DNA of 25,634 bases from an uncultured Bacteroidales bacterium (GCA_937892095.1 CALAVC010000081.1:1-25634); one strand, 5' to 3'; shown: positions 1-7,024, counted from the stretch's first letter. Notes: generated by a model not told the origin, from the sequence alone. Translations and numbers: made by a program.

Positions 1-251
1 GTATGCTCCGTGCGATACTCCTGCACGAAGCCAAGTATGGCGTTGAGGAGCACGATGAGGATTATAGTCACCGCGTCGGATATCTCCCCGAGGAGCACCG
101 ACACCACCGTAGCTCCCAGAAGTATCATCACCATAACGTCCCTGAACTGCCCCAGGAATATCCTCATGGGACCCGTTCTCCTGCTCTCCCCGAGAGTATT
201 CTCGCCCTGTGCTTTCAGTCTTTCGGCAGCTTCCTTTTCTGTAAGACCCAT
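1..251 (-). CDS. P-type cation-transporting ATPase, N-terminal fragment (runs off left edge)
   Basis: The minus strand from the ATG at 251-249 encodes 83 residues beginning MGLTEKEAAERLKAQGEN and open at the window edge. This matches the cation-ATPase N-terminal domain (GLTEKEA..RL..YGEN pattern) followed by the first membrane segments: QFRDVMVMILLGATVVSVLL and a second hydrophobic stretch ending NAILGFVQEYRTEH. The NA.LGF.QEYR motif is typical of calcium-translocating (PMCA/SERCA-like) P-type pumps of Firmicutes. A purine-rich AAAGGGTG lies just upstream of the ATG. Codons such as AGG, AGA, CTG and GGG are frequent here and uncommon in the rest of the window. The phosphorylation site and most of the protein are outside. 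The family call is firm; calcium as the substrate is inferred from similarity. This gene probably belongs to a different organism from the genes after about 645. Confidence 0.8.
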   Translation of the reverse strand, partial: MGLTEKEAAERLKAQGENTLGESRRTGPMRIFLGQFRDVMVMILLGATVVSVLLGEISDAVTIILIVLLNAILGFVQEYRTEH

Positions 252-355
252 ATTTTCACCCTTTCGCAAGCTTTGTCCTTAAAGGATATGCCTGCCCCTG
301 CGGAATTATTCTATGAGTTGTTAGTGCATAGTGGTTAGTGCTTAGTTTTAGTGGA

Positions 356-407
356 AGGGCAGCTTTTTCGCCGCGTATCTTGCTATTTCTTCACTAATGT
401 GCTATAA
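356..407 (+). repeat. 52-bp direct repeat, copy 1
   Basis: Starts AGGGCAGCTTTTTCGCCGCG and ends TGTGCTATAA. By hand alignment it matches copy 2 (451-502) at 46 of 52 positions with no gaps. It carries TTGCTA, then 17 bp, then TATAAG, a weaker version of the promoter seen in copy 2. Confidence 0.85.
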
Positions 408-423
408 GCGGGGAGCCCCCGCT
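407..423 (+). terminator. GC-rich hairpin between the repeats, possible terminator
   Basis: AGCGGGG (407-413) pairs with CCCCGCT (417-423) around a 3-nt loop. It is followed by GGCTTTTTCG, which gives only a short T-run. It could be a weak intrinsic terminator or part of the repeat unit. Confidence 0.4.
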
Positions 424-450
424 GGCTTTTTCGCGCCAAAGTTCTTACGC

Positions 451-502
451 AGGGCAGTTTTTTCGCCGCGTTTCTTGCTATTTCATGTCTGATGTGCTAT
501 AA
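451..502 (+). repeat. 52-bp direct repeat, copy 2
   Basis: Starts AGGGCAGTTTTTTCGCCGCG and ends TGTGCTATAA. It matches copy 1 (356-407) with six substitutions. Its end forms the extended -10 element of the promoter for the gene starting at 569. Confidence 0.85.
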
Positions 503-503
503 T
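475..503 (+). promoter_or_regulatory. Sigma-70 type promoter for the potA-like gene
   Basis: TTGCTA at 475-480 (-35), a 17-bp spacer, and TATAAT at 498-503 preceded by TGC (extended -10). This is a Firmicutes/proteobacterial style promoter, unlike the TAnnTTTG boxes in the rest of the window. The start codon is 65 bp downstream. Confidence 0.7.
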
Positions 504-568
504 TAATCATATTTTATCGGCTATGCAGCTGCACCGTACTTTATCAGAAAAGGAAGGGATCCGGAAAA

Positions 569-1378
569 ATGGAAAACATCGTCAGCTTAAAGGATATTAT
601 CGTGGAGTTCGAGGAGGGCGAGCGTATCCTCAAAAACATCAGTCTCGATAAAGCTCTCGAAGTCTATTCTTCTCGTTTCTCGTCGGCACGTGGCTTCACA
701 TTTACTCTCGTCGGCTCGTTCGACACGGACAGCATTGCTCCCATCATGGCCAAGTGGCTTGGTGCTTTGCCCACAAGCGAACGCTCATCGGCCTATAAGC
801 CTCGCAATCTTTTCTGTCCTGATCGGAATATCGACTTCTCGATGTCGCTTCCCATGAAGACCGAGAAAAACACCTGCTACATTTGCTACACTAACCGATA
901 CCCCTACACATGGCGCGAAGCCTTGTGCATAGACATTTTGGGGCGCATCCTCGACCTGCGCTACACCGAGAGCATGCGCGAAGACGAGGGGGGCACCTAT
1001 GGTGTGGGCGTTCGTGGTAGCCTTTCGCGTATGCCCGACGAAGAATATTCTCTCGACATTCAGTTTAGCACCGACCCCGCAGTCTACGACCGTCTCCTAC
1101 CTCTCGTCGAAAAAGAAATCCGTCAGATTGCTAAAAAAGGACCACGTGCCGACGACCTCGATAAGGTGCGTCGCAACCTTATCAAGAAACACGAAGAAAA
1201 TCTCCAAACCAATGGGGCTTGGCAGTCGCTCCTCATCGACAACATTCTCTATGGGCTCGATAAGCGCGCCTATGCCGATGTCGTCAACTCCATCTCCGAC
1301 AAAGACATCAAGCGTTGGGCTAAGCAAATCGTCCGCAAGAGCCACAAGCAAATGTTCGTCCTTCGTCCACAGAAATGA
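569..1378 (+). CDS. Chimeric ORF: PotA-like ABC ATPase start joined to M16 peptidase C-terminus
   Basis: The 269-residue frame has two unrelated parts. Residues 1 to ~26 (MENIVSLKDIIVEFEEGERI, then LKNISL) are the usual opening of a spermidine/putrescine-type ABC ATPase (PotA), with a strong AGGAAGGG ribosome site at 551-558. No Walker A motif follows. From about residue 25 (SLDKALEVYSSRFS) the protein is the C-terminal lobe of an M16 (pitrilysin/insulinase-like) zinc peptidase of Bacteroidota: FTFTLVGSFDTDSI, then YTESMREDEGGTYGVGV, where the R..EGGTYGV segment is the family's conserved C-terminal motif. The catalytic HxxEH site sits in the N-terminal half of the family and is absent. Full M16 proteins of this type are about 900 residues or longer. 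Only codons from about 645 on should be counted as the M16 gene fragment. The fusion is very unlikely to be a working protein. Confidence 0.8.
   Translation: MENIVSLKDIIVEFEEGERILKNISLDKALEVYSSRFSSARGFTFTLVGSFDTDSIAPIMAKWLGALPTSERSSAYKPRNLFCPDRNIDFSMSLPMKTEKNTCYICYTNRYPYTWREALCIDILGRILDLRYTESMREDEGGTYGVGVRGSLSRMPDEEYSLDIQFSTDPAVYDRLLPLVEKEIRQIAKKGPRADDLDKVRRNLIKKHEENLQTNGAWQSLLIDNILYGLDKRAYADVVNSISDKDIKRWAKQIVRKSHKQMFVLRPQK
635..655. other. Probable chimeric assembly junction
   Basis: The homology switches from PotA-like to M16-like within the codons for N-I-S-L-D-K-A. Both families plausibly carry SLD here, so a short shared stretch such as CAGTCTCGAT could have misled an assembler. Promoter style, ribosome-site strength and codon choice all change at this point. 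Confidence 0.7.
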
Positions 1379-1407
1379 TGATTCAATAATGTTTTTACAA
1401 ATCTACC

Positions 1408-1436
1408 GAGAGACGCAGACTATGCGTCTCTTTTTT
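1408..1436 (+). terminator. Intrinsic terminator after the M16 gene
   Basis: GAGACGCA (1410-1417) pairs perfectly with TGCGTCTC (1423-1430) around a 5-nt loop, followed by six T (1431-1436). It lies 30 bp after the M16 stop codon. Confidence 0.9.
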
Positions 1437-1464
1437 GTGCACCTCAACCAACCTACATAACGGC

Positions 1465-1502
1465 ACTTGCCCCCAACAAAAACACTTTTGTTGAGGGCAA
1501 GT
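1465..1502 (-). terminator. Long hairpin downstream of rpmF
   Basis: The arm 1465-1481 (starting ACTTGCCC) pairs with 1486-1502 with one mismatch around a 4-nt loop, giving about 16 base pairs. It lies 46 bp beyond the rpmF stop on the minus strand and faces the M16 terminator. There is no T-run on either side, so it may be a processing or 3'-end stability structure rather than a standard terminator. Confidence 0.55.
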
Positions 1503-1547
1503 CCGCGTAGAGCCTTCCGCTCTGCGCAATTCAGTGTTGAAAGAACT

Positions 1548-1733
1548 TTATGCTACAGCTTCTTTCTCTACTGCAAGTTTGCCACGATAGTAGCCACATT
1601 CGCCACATACGTGGTGGAGCTTGATTGTTGCACCGCAGTTAGAGCATACGCCCAGCGTAGGAGCTACTGCCTTGTAGTGCGTACGACGCTTGTCGCGACG
1701 GGTCTTCGAATGGTTTCGCTTAGGATGTGCCAT
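1548..1733 (-). CDS. rpmF: 50S ribosomal protein L32
   Basis: A 61-residue basic protein starting MAHPKRNHSKTRRDKRRTHY, the signature N-terminus of bacterial L32. A zinc ribbon follows: C30-x2-C33 (CSNC) and C43-x2-C46 (CGEC), so this is the zinc-binding form. L32 is part of the large ribosomal subunit. The gene lies 51 bp downstream of the DUF177 gene on the same strand. This DUF177-rpmF pairing is widely conserved and points to co-transcription. In many bacteria plsX and fabH follow rpmF; here the block ends in a hairpin and a convergent M16 gene instead. Length and motifs are standard, with no sign of damage. Confidence 0.98.
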   Translation of the reverse strand: MAHPKRNHSKTRRDKRRTHYKAVAPTLGVCSNCGATIKLHHVCGECGYYRGKLAVEKEAVA

Positions 1734-1784
1734 TGCTGTTTGTTATTTTAAAAGGTTATTTATTTAGGTTGTTAACTTAAATTC

Positions 1785-2339
1785 TCAGTTTTTGTCGTTG
1801 TCTTTCAGGTAGGCGAGCTTTGCCCAACGAGGGTCTATCTCATCGCTTTCTGTTGGCACGTCATCCTCTTCTCTGTTGGCTGGGTCAAGATCTTCGAGTC
1901 TTGCCAACATGTCTGGGTCGCATGTGCTGTTGCCATTCTCGTCCTCAGGGTGTTCGAAACGAATAGGCAAACTTACGCACACAAACTCATATATCCACTG
2001 CGATAGGTCGAGTTCGTCAGCACGCTCATCGACTTCGTACACATCGTCTCCAATCTCGCGAAGCTCTTCGCCCAGACGTAGAGTTAGGTGTCCACCACAA
2101 TCTTCCACTTCGTAGTCGAACTCGCCAAGGCAAATGTCGCAAACTGCACGCACCGTGCCACTAATCGCAATGTCAAGCGTAATTAGCTGCTCGCCACGTT
2201 GTGCCACGACTTCGGCATGTATGTTCGCATCGTCTATCAACGAGTCCTCTATGCCAGCAAAAAACTCTTGCCCACAGTCGAACGAGTATGTCGACCGTCC
2301 TCTTTGTAGGTTGCGAAGTGGTATGCTATATGGGTTCAT
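1785..2339 (-). CDS. DUF177 / YceD-family protein
   Basis: From the ATG at 2339-2337 this encodes 184 residues starting MNPYSIPLRNLQRGRSTYSF. The central AVCDICLGEFDYE (C67-x2-C70) is the conserved Cys pair of the DUF177 (YceD) family, and the acidic C-terminus ends DPRWAKLAYLKDNDKN, also typical. In this family the gene sits directly before rpmF, and in other bacteria and plastids it is linked to 23S rRNA accumulation; that role is transferred from family knowledge. A longer start 20 codons upstream (2399) is possible but would begin upstream of the likely promoter (-7 box at 2369-2376), and the extra residues do not look like family sequence. I therefore chose 2339. Confidence 0.9.
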   Translation of the reverse strand: MNPYSIPLRNLQRGRSTYSFDCGQEFFAGIEDSLIDDANIHAEVVAQRGEQLITLDIAISGTVRAVCDICLGEFDYEVEDCGGHLTLRLGEELREIGDDVYEVDERADELDLSQWIYEFVCVSLPIRFEHPEDENGNSTCDPDMLARLEDLDPANREEDDVPTESDEIDPRWAKLAYLKDNDKN

Positions 2340-2368
2340 TTCTGACCTATTATGCCCAAAAGGCGTTG

Positions 2369-2399
2369 CAAAATTACTTTTTTGTGGCGAAACAAACAA
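2369..2399 (-). promoter_or_regulatory. Bacteroidota-type promoter for DUF177-rpmF
   Basis: On the minus strand TAATTTTG (plus-strand 2369-2376) fits the -7 box TAnnTTTG, with TTG (plus-strand 2397-2399) 20 bp upstream as a -33 element. Transcription would start close to 2360, about 20 bp before the chosen start codon. This excludes the longer DUF177 start. Confidence 0.55.
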
Positions 2400-2481
2400 T
2401 ATTTTGTCATTTCAAAACGTCTTGTTCGACCCGAACTTTTAATTTGAAACGTTAAAAATGCTAAGTTTTGCATTAAATAAT

Positions 2482-2489
2482 TAATTTTG
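2482..2489 (+). promoter_or_regulatory. Bacteroidota-type -7 box for efp
   Basis: TAATTTTG matches TAnnTTTG and lies 45 bp upstream of the efp ATG in an AT-rich divergent intergenic region. I see no clear TTTG at the expected -33 distance, so only the -7 half is supported. Confidence 0.45.
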
Positions 2490-2534
2490 CGCAGTTCAAT
2501 GTAATTTCATAAGCACAAAATAATCTAATCAAAC

Positions 2535-3101
2535 ATGGCAACAACCGCAGACTTCCGCAACGGAATGTGTATCGAATACAACGGTCAGCTCTACTTCATT
2601 ATAGAATTTCTGCATGTCAAACCAGGCAAAGGTCCCGCATTCGTCCGCACGAAGCTCAAAAACGTTGCCACAGGTAAAGTCATCGACAACACGTTCAACT
2701 CTGGCGTTAAAGTCAACGAAGCTCGTGTAGAGCGTCGCCCCTACCAGTTCCTCTACAAGGAAGGCAACGACTACATCTTCATGAACAACGAGACCTACGA
2801 GCAAATACCCATCGACCCCAAGATGATAAGCAACGCCGATTTGCTCAAAGAAGGCAACAATGTCGAAGTCGTCGTGCATGCAGAGACCGAAACAGTTCTT
2901 GCTGTCGACCTGCCTCCGTTCTTTGTCTACGAAATAACCTATACAGAACCCGGTGTGCGTGGCGACACGTCGTCTACCACATCGCTTAAGCCTGCCACCA
3001 TCGAGACGGGTGCCACCATCATGGTTCCTCTCTTTGTCAACCAAGGCGACAAAATCAAAGTCGATACTCGCGACCGCTCCTACGTAGAACGCGTGAAGTA
3101 G
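2535..3101 (+). CDS. efp: Elongation factor P
   Basis: A 188-residue protein of normal EF-P length. EF-P binds ribosomes stalled on polyproline and promotes peptide-bond formation. The loop FLHVKPGKGPAFVR places the modifiable lysine at K32 (P30-G31-K32-G33), the equivalent of E. coli K34. The KOW-like N-terminal domain is followed by the two OB domains: RRPYQFLYKEGNDYIFMNNE in the middle domain and, in the C-terminal domain, PPFFVYEITYTEPGVRGD and a final GDKIKVDTRDRSYVERVK; GDTSS and VDTRDRSYVERV are classic EF-P signatures. The gene stands alone with its own promoter-like box and a terminator at 3158. Which modification enzyme acts on K32 cannot be told from this window. PGKG is compatible with lysylation or aminopentanol types. 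Confidence 0.98.
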   Translation: MATTADFRNGMCIEYNGQLYFIIEFLHVKPGKGPAFVRTKLKNVATGKVIDNTFNSGVKVNEARVERRPYQFLYKEGNDYIFMNNETYEQIPIDPKMISNADLLKEGNNVEVVVHAETETVLAVDLPPFFVYEITYTEPGVRGDTSSTTSLKPATIETGATIMVPLFVNQGDKIKVDTRDRSYVERVK

Positions 3102-3157
3102 AAAGCGTACGTTTGCATAAGGCAAACAAAACGTAGCAGAACATCGTATAATAAAAT

Positions 3158-3193
3158 AGATGTCGGTGTAGATAATCTCCGACATCTCTTTTT
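3158..3193 (+). terminator. Intrinsic terminator after efp
   Basis: AGATGTCGG (3158-3166) pairs perfectly with CCGACATCT (3179-3187) around a 12-nt loop and is followed by C and five T (3189-3193). It separates efp from the phosphatase gene 33 bp further on. Confidence 0.85.
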
Positions 3194-3226
3194 ACATTGT
3201 AAAATATCAACTCCTCGAAGCAACCC

Positions 3227-4468
3227 ATGGCAAACGACCGCAACGTAGTACGCCTCTACAAAGAAAAGCTCAATATGTTGCTCGACGTGGCGCAAACCGT
3301 CAACGAAGACAGCTCGGTGGAAGAACTCATGCAAGAGTTTGAAAACTTATTGAGCAAAGAACTTCGAGTGGGTAAAATCCTCGTCTACACACAAGACGGC
3401 GACGTAGGTTGGCAGTGCATCTTGCAATGTGGAGTCAGCGACGACCAAAAGAATGAAATAGACATAGAGCGCGACCTGCTACACATCACCACCATAGAAA
3501 ATATGGCCATGAACGACATCGAGTCGCTTCGCGGATTCGATGCCGTCATTCCGCTACGCCACAAATATAAGGTCATGGGCTACGTCCTCGTTGGCGACAA
3601 TGAACTCGGTGACGGCGTCAGCCCAACACTTCGCAACCTGAAGTTTATCCAAATCTTGTCGAACATCATCATCGTCTTCATCGAAAACAAAAAGATGCAA
3701 GCGCGTCTGCTTCGGCAAGAAGGACTACGTCAAGAACTTGCCCTCGCCTCAAAAATTCAGGCTGGTCTCGTACCTCACGAACGTCAACTCATTCAGACAG
3801 GGCATACGCGTGCCATGTCATACTACCACCCACACGACAAAGTGGGCGGCGACTATTTCGATGTGCTCGGACTTGGCAACAATTGGGTAGGCTTCTGCAT
3901 GGCCGACGTCAGTGGCAAAGGCATGGCAGCTGCACTCCTTATGAGCAACTTCCAAGCCATGGTGCGCGCCCTCTTCACTGCGCGTGTCGACCTCCGCACG
4001 CTCGTGGCCGAACTCAACAAACGAGTCTCGGCCAACACGGGTGGCGAGAAGTTTATAACCATGTTCATCGGTCGCTACAATTGTCTCACTGGCATCCTCT
4101 CCTACGTCAACGCTGGGCACATGCCACCCATCCTATATCACGAAGGCAACCTGTCCGAACTCAATACGGGAAGCATAGGACTTGGCATGCTCGACGAGAT
4201 GCCCGAAATCGAAATGGGCCGCATCCGCCTACATAAGGGCGATCTTATACTAACCTACACCGATGGTCTCGTCGAGGTAGACAATGGCGAAAGCGTCGGT
4301 AGCAACGCCGATCGCTTGTCCGACATAATGAGCCAAGGTCTTGGCATAGAAGAGACAATGAAGCAAGTGGCAGCCCTCGCAGAGCGCACTCGCCGTCAGG
4401 GCAAGTCGTTCGACGACACGTCTGTACTCGCCATAGAAATCATTCGCAAGCCCTCTCTATCGATATAG
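3227..4468 (+). CDS. SpoIIE-type PP2C serine/threonine phosphatase with N-terminal GAF-like region
   Basis: 413 residues. The N-terminal ~155 residues look like a GAF-type sensor: KLNMLLDVAQTVNEDSSVEE, then a VIPLRHKYKVMGYVLVGD strand. A short helical linker (155-175) with many Leu, Gln and Arg leads into the C-terminal PP2C/SpoIIE domain. Its motifs are intact: LASKIQAGLVP at 173-183, the metal-binding GGDYFD at 207-212, ADVSGKGMAAALLMS at 226-240, NAGHMPP at 295-301, YTDGLVE at 344-350 and FDDTSVL at 395-401. Such RsbU-like enzymes dephosphorylate anti-anti-sigma or other Ser/Thr-phosphorylated partners. No STAS or kinase partner is visible here. It has no signal peptide or membrane segment, so it should be cytoplasmic. 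The next gene starts 3 bp after its stop codon, which implies translational coupling with the TorF-like and MCP genes. Confidence 0.93.
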   Translation: MANDRNVVRLYKEKLNMLLDVAQTVNEDSSVEELMQEFENLLSKELRVGKILVYTQDGDVGWQCILQCGVSDDQKNEIDIERDLLHITTIENMAMNDIESLRGFDAVIPLRHKYKVMGYVLVGDNELGDGVSPTLRNLKFIQILSNIIIVFIENKKMQARLLRQEGLRQELALASKIQAGLVPHERQLIQTGHTRAMSYYHPHDKVGGDYFDVLGLGNNWVGFCMADVSGKGMAAALLMSNFQAMVRALFTARVDLRTLVAELNKRVSANTGGEKFITMFIGRYNCLTGILSYVNAGHMPPILYHEGNLSELNTGSIGLGMLDEMPEIEMGRIRLHKGDLILTYTDGLVEVDNGESVGSNADRLSDIMSQGLGIEETMKQVAALAERTRRQGKSFDDTSVLAIEIIRKPSLSI

Positions 4469-4471
4469 CTT

Positions 4472-5173
4472 ATGAAGAAACTACTACTTAATCTTATTCT
4501 TCCCCTCCTATTCGTAGTGCCGACAACACTCCGTGCGCAAGATAGTCTGCAAATCAATTTCGGTGCCGACATTGTCAGCCGATTCATTTGGCGTGGCATG
4601 GATAGCGGACAAGGTGTCAGCTTTCAACCATCGCTCGCCTTCAGCTACAAAGGTCTCTGTCTCGAGGCTTGGAGTAGCGAAAGTTTTCAAGACCTTAGTC
4701 TCAAAGAGTTCGACCTTATGCTCTCTTACAACATTGGCGGACTCACACTAACCCTTTCCGACTACTTCTGGGCTGGCGATAGCGTCAGCTATTCCGACTT
4801 TCAAGAAAATCATCATCCCGAAGCAACCCTTAGCTACGACTTCGACCCCGTACCGCTCGAGTTGTCGTGGTCTACATTCTTATTCGCTGGCAAAGATGTC
4901 GAGATTGACGAAGACGACGATCGTGTCTATTCTTCATTCTTTAGCCTAAGTAGTCATTTCGATGTGCGAGGCGTAGAGTTTACGCCGACGCTCGGCTTTA
5001 CGCCTTGGCGTGGCATGTACTACGACAAGTTTGGTGTCATGGAAGTGTCGCTCAAAGCCTCGAAAGACTTGCAGATAACAGACCATTTTAGTTTGCCTAT
5101 TTTTAGCTTAGTGTCCGTTTCGCCCGCTTTGCAAAGAACATATCTCGTCTTCGGACTCTCCATCAATATATAA
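4472..5173 (+). CDS. TorF-like outer-membrane beta-barrel protein
   Basis: 233 residues with a cleavable signal peptide (MKKLLLNLILPLLFVVPTTL, then RAQD, likely cut after A22). The mature start, LQINFGADIVSRFIWRGMDS followed by GQGVSFQPSLAFSYKGLCLEAW, is the hallmark of the TorF/Gcw_chp-type putative porins: D-V-S-R-(Y/F)-(I/V)-W-R-G, then Q-P-S-L. Alternating aromatic strands continue to a C-terminal TYLVFGLSINI ending in an aromatic-rich strand, as expected for an outer-membrane barrel. The function in Bacteroidota is unknown; pore activity is inferred from the family name only. It starts 3 bp after the phosphatase and ends 20 bp before the MCP gene, so the three genes are almost certainly co-transcribed. 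It could supply an outer-membrane channel for the ligand sensed by the MCP. Confidence 0.85.
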   Translation: MKKLLLNLILPLLFVVPTTLRAQDSLQINFGADIVSRFIWRGMDSGQGVSFQPSLAFSYKGLCLEAWSSESFQDLSLKEFDLMLSYNIGGLTLTLSDYFWAGDSVSYSDFQENHHPEATLSYDFDPVPLELSWSTFLFAGKDVEIDEDDDRVYSSFFSLSSHFDVRGVEFTPTLGFTPWRGMYYDKFGVMEVSLKASKDLQITDHFSLPIFSLVSVSPALQRTYLVFGLSINI

Positions 5174-5193
5174 ACTCATCAGCCATATAGCGT

Positions 5194-6993
5194 ATGGAAA
5201 ACACATCAAAAAATAAAAAGAAGAGGCTCTTTCCTTTAGCCACAATCATTTTAGGCCCTTTCACGACGCTAATAATATTGTTTGTGTTGTCTTGCGTGAC
5301 CACCTTTATTGTGGTCAAAAAAGACGTCGGCGACATGCAACGTCAGACCTTGCAAAACAGCATGCATAGTATCCTCTACACAATAGACGATGTCGGGTTG
5401 GATGCTGTCAGTACAGCCATGCGTTTCAACGATGATTATAAAGGACTATATACTGCCATAGCTGAAGAAGACGTCGACCAGATAGACGAAGAAATGCGTT
5501 TCTGTTGCAACATTGCTCGTCAGAAAGGCTACATCTTTGTCAGCGTCGATGGGCGAGTCCTTGCCTCTTCGTTCGAAGACGTTGTCGAAGAAAATGTCTT
5601 GCGAGCTGTGTCCGAAACCAGTGAAAGCGAGAACCACACTCTCAGAGGTTTTGCCTATTTGTCCGAAGGAAAACTCTGTGAGTTTGGTGCCGCACAGGTT
5701 TTCAACAACGAAAAAGAATTTGTCGGCACAGTCTTTATGATAGGCATGATTGCTGACGACAAGAAATGTTTGGACGGCATAAAAGAGGGAATAGCACTCG
5801 ATATACTTGTTTTGGACCGTAATCATTGCACAGCTTCGACCATCGAAGGTCTTAATTGCAATAGCATTGCAATCGATAAAAATATCGTAAGCACCATCTT
5901 CGACAAAGACGAACAGTTTTTGGACCGCAGCAACATGCTTGGCGACAACGGTCTTTACGTTGTGCTCCCTCTGCGAGCACCAAGTGGAGCCGTTTTGGCT
6001 GCTATGGCACTAAAATGCGACACCACCATTGTTGACGACATGCTCCATAAGTTGTATACATACATGCCTATTGTCGTTGTCATTATTCTTGTGATATTCA
6101 TTTTTCTTGTTCGCGATGTCCTTATACGTCTTGCCCGTCCAATCAACATTCTCGACGAGCAAACGTCTATCATTGCCACTGGCGACCTCCGCCGTGGCGT
6201 AACGGTCAAGTCTAATTGCCGCGAGATTATGAGTCTTGCCAATAGTGTCGCCGAAATGCAACACAAGATTCGCTCGCTCATTGCGCCCATACAATACACC
6301 AACGAACAAATAATAACTTCGTCGACCACACTCTCGCGTTCGAGTGAAAATCTGTCCAACGCCTCGAATCGTCAGGCTGCCGCTCTCGAAGAAATTTCGA
6401 GTGCCATGGAGCAGATGAATGCCAACATTCAGCAGAGCACCGAAAACTCTGTTCAGACCAACAAGATTACCGAAGAGATAAGTGGACTGGTCGGAAATCT
6501 TAGCACGAGCAGTAGCAATAGCTACGAAGCCATAAAGAACATTGCCGACGACATCAATGCCATTGGCGACCTTGTCAGTCAGACCAACATTTTAGCTCTC
6601 AACGCCTCTGTCGAAGCAGCACGTGCAGGAGAAGCAGGGCGAGGCTTTGCTGTCGTAGCAAAAGAAGTCGGTCGTCTTGCCGACCAGACGAGAAACACAG
6701 CCGAAGGCATTACCGAAACAGCCGAAGGTAGCATAGCCGAAGCCGAAGTAGCCTACGGCTACGTGCAACAGATTCTGCCCAAAATAGAGCGTATCGTTGT
6801 CCTTGTAAAAGAGATCACAGCAGCCTCCGTAGAGCAAAGCTCTGGTGTCGGACAAGTCAATACGGCCATACTCGATCTCAATCGTGTAACCCAAGAAAAT
6901 GCAGCAGGTAGCGAAGAAATAGCTGCTAATGCTCGCGACTTGCAAAGCATGATTGACGAACTAAATACAGCTGTTAACGTCTTCAAATTGTAA
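5194..6993 (+). CDS. Methyl-accepting chemotaxis protein (transmembrane transducer)
   Basis: 599 residues. The layout is: basic N-terminus (NKKKR), TM1 about 14-41, a ~245-residue periplasmic sensing region (42-288), TM2 about 289-307 (VVVIILVIFIFLV), HAMP about 308-362 (RLARPINILDEQTSIIATGD) and a coiled-coil signalling domain to the end. The CheA/CheW-binding hairpin is well conserved at 456-497: LVSQTNILALNASVEAARAG, then EAGRGFAVVAKEVGRLADQT. The periplasmic part (cysteine-containing, VSVDGRVLASSFED) looks like a Cache-type sensor, but I cannot name its ligand. There is no C-terminal NWETF-like tether. MCPs normally control CheA kinase activity in flagellar or type IV pilus systems; no che, flagellar or pilus genes are in the window. 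Its operon partners are the SpoIIE phosphatase and a TorF-like barrel. Confidence 0.95.
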   Translation: MENTSKNKKKRLFPLATIILGPFTTLIILFVLSCVTTFIVVKKDVGDMQRQTLQNSMHSILYTIDDVGLDAVSTAMRFNDDYKGLYTAIAEEDVDQIDEEMRFCCNIARQKGYIFVSVDGRVLASSFEDVVEENVLRAVSETSESENHTLRGFAYLSEGKLCEFGAAQVFNNEKEFVGTVFMIGMIADDKKCLDGIKEGIALDILVLDRNHCTASTIEGLNCNSIAIDKNIVSTIFDKDEQFLDRSNMLGDNGLYVVLPLRAPSGAVLAAMALKCDTTIVDDMLHKLYTYMPIVVVIILVIFIFLVRDVLIRLARPINILDEQTSIIATGDLRRGVTVKSNCREIMSLANSVAEMQHKIRSLIAPIQYTNEQIITSSTTLSRSSENLSNASNRQAAALEEISSAMEQMNANIQQSTENSVQTNKITEEISGLVGNLSTSSSNSYEAIKNIADDINAIGDLVSQTNILALNASVEAARAGEAGRGFAVVAKEVGRLADQTRNTAEGITETAEGSIAEAEVAYGYVQQILPKIERIVVLVKEITAASVEQSSGVGQVNTAILDLNRVTQENAAGSEEIAANARDLQSMIDELNTAVNVFKL

Positions 6994-7001
6994 AAAAACA
7001 A

Positions 7002-7024
7002 TACAAAAGGTTTGTAATTACAAA
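7002..7024. promoter_or_regulatory. Clustered TACAAA/TTTGTA half-sites upstream of the trp leader
   Basis: TACAAA (7002-7007), AGG, TTTGTA (7011-7016), AT, TACAAA... (7019-7024): three alternating half-sites. The last two form a perfect 14-bp palindrome, TTTGTAATTACAAA (7011-7024), which overlaps the likely -33 element. It could be an operator for the trp promoter. No protein is assigned to it. Confidence 0.45.

Larger units (their letters stand above)
252..568. other. Intergenic region between divergent ATPase and potA-like starts
   Basis: This 317-bp gap holds no convincing gene. It contains a short tandem repeat (GTTAGTGCATAGTG at 320-333, then GTTAGTGCTTAGT at 334-346), two copies of a 52-bp repeat, a GC-rich hairpin between them and a promoter in the second copy. 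The plus-strand reading frame that crosses it and the ATPase fragment is an antisense shadow. Confidence 0.6.

Noticed and set aside
3..338. Plus-strand ORFs of 111 and 90 codons at the left edge
   Set aside because: They are antisense shadows of the P-type ATPase start, whose minus-strand translation matches a known family.
2340..2399. Longer start for the DUF177 protein at 2399
   Set aside because: It would begin upstream of the likely transcription start, and the extra 20 residues are not family-like.
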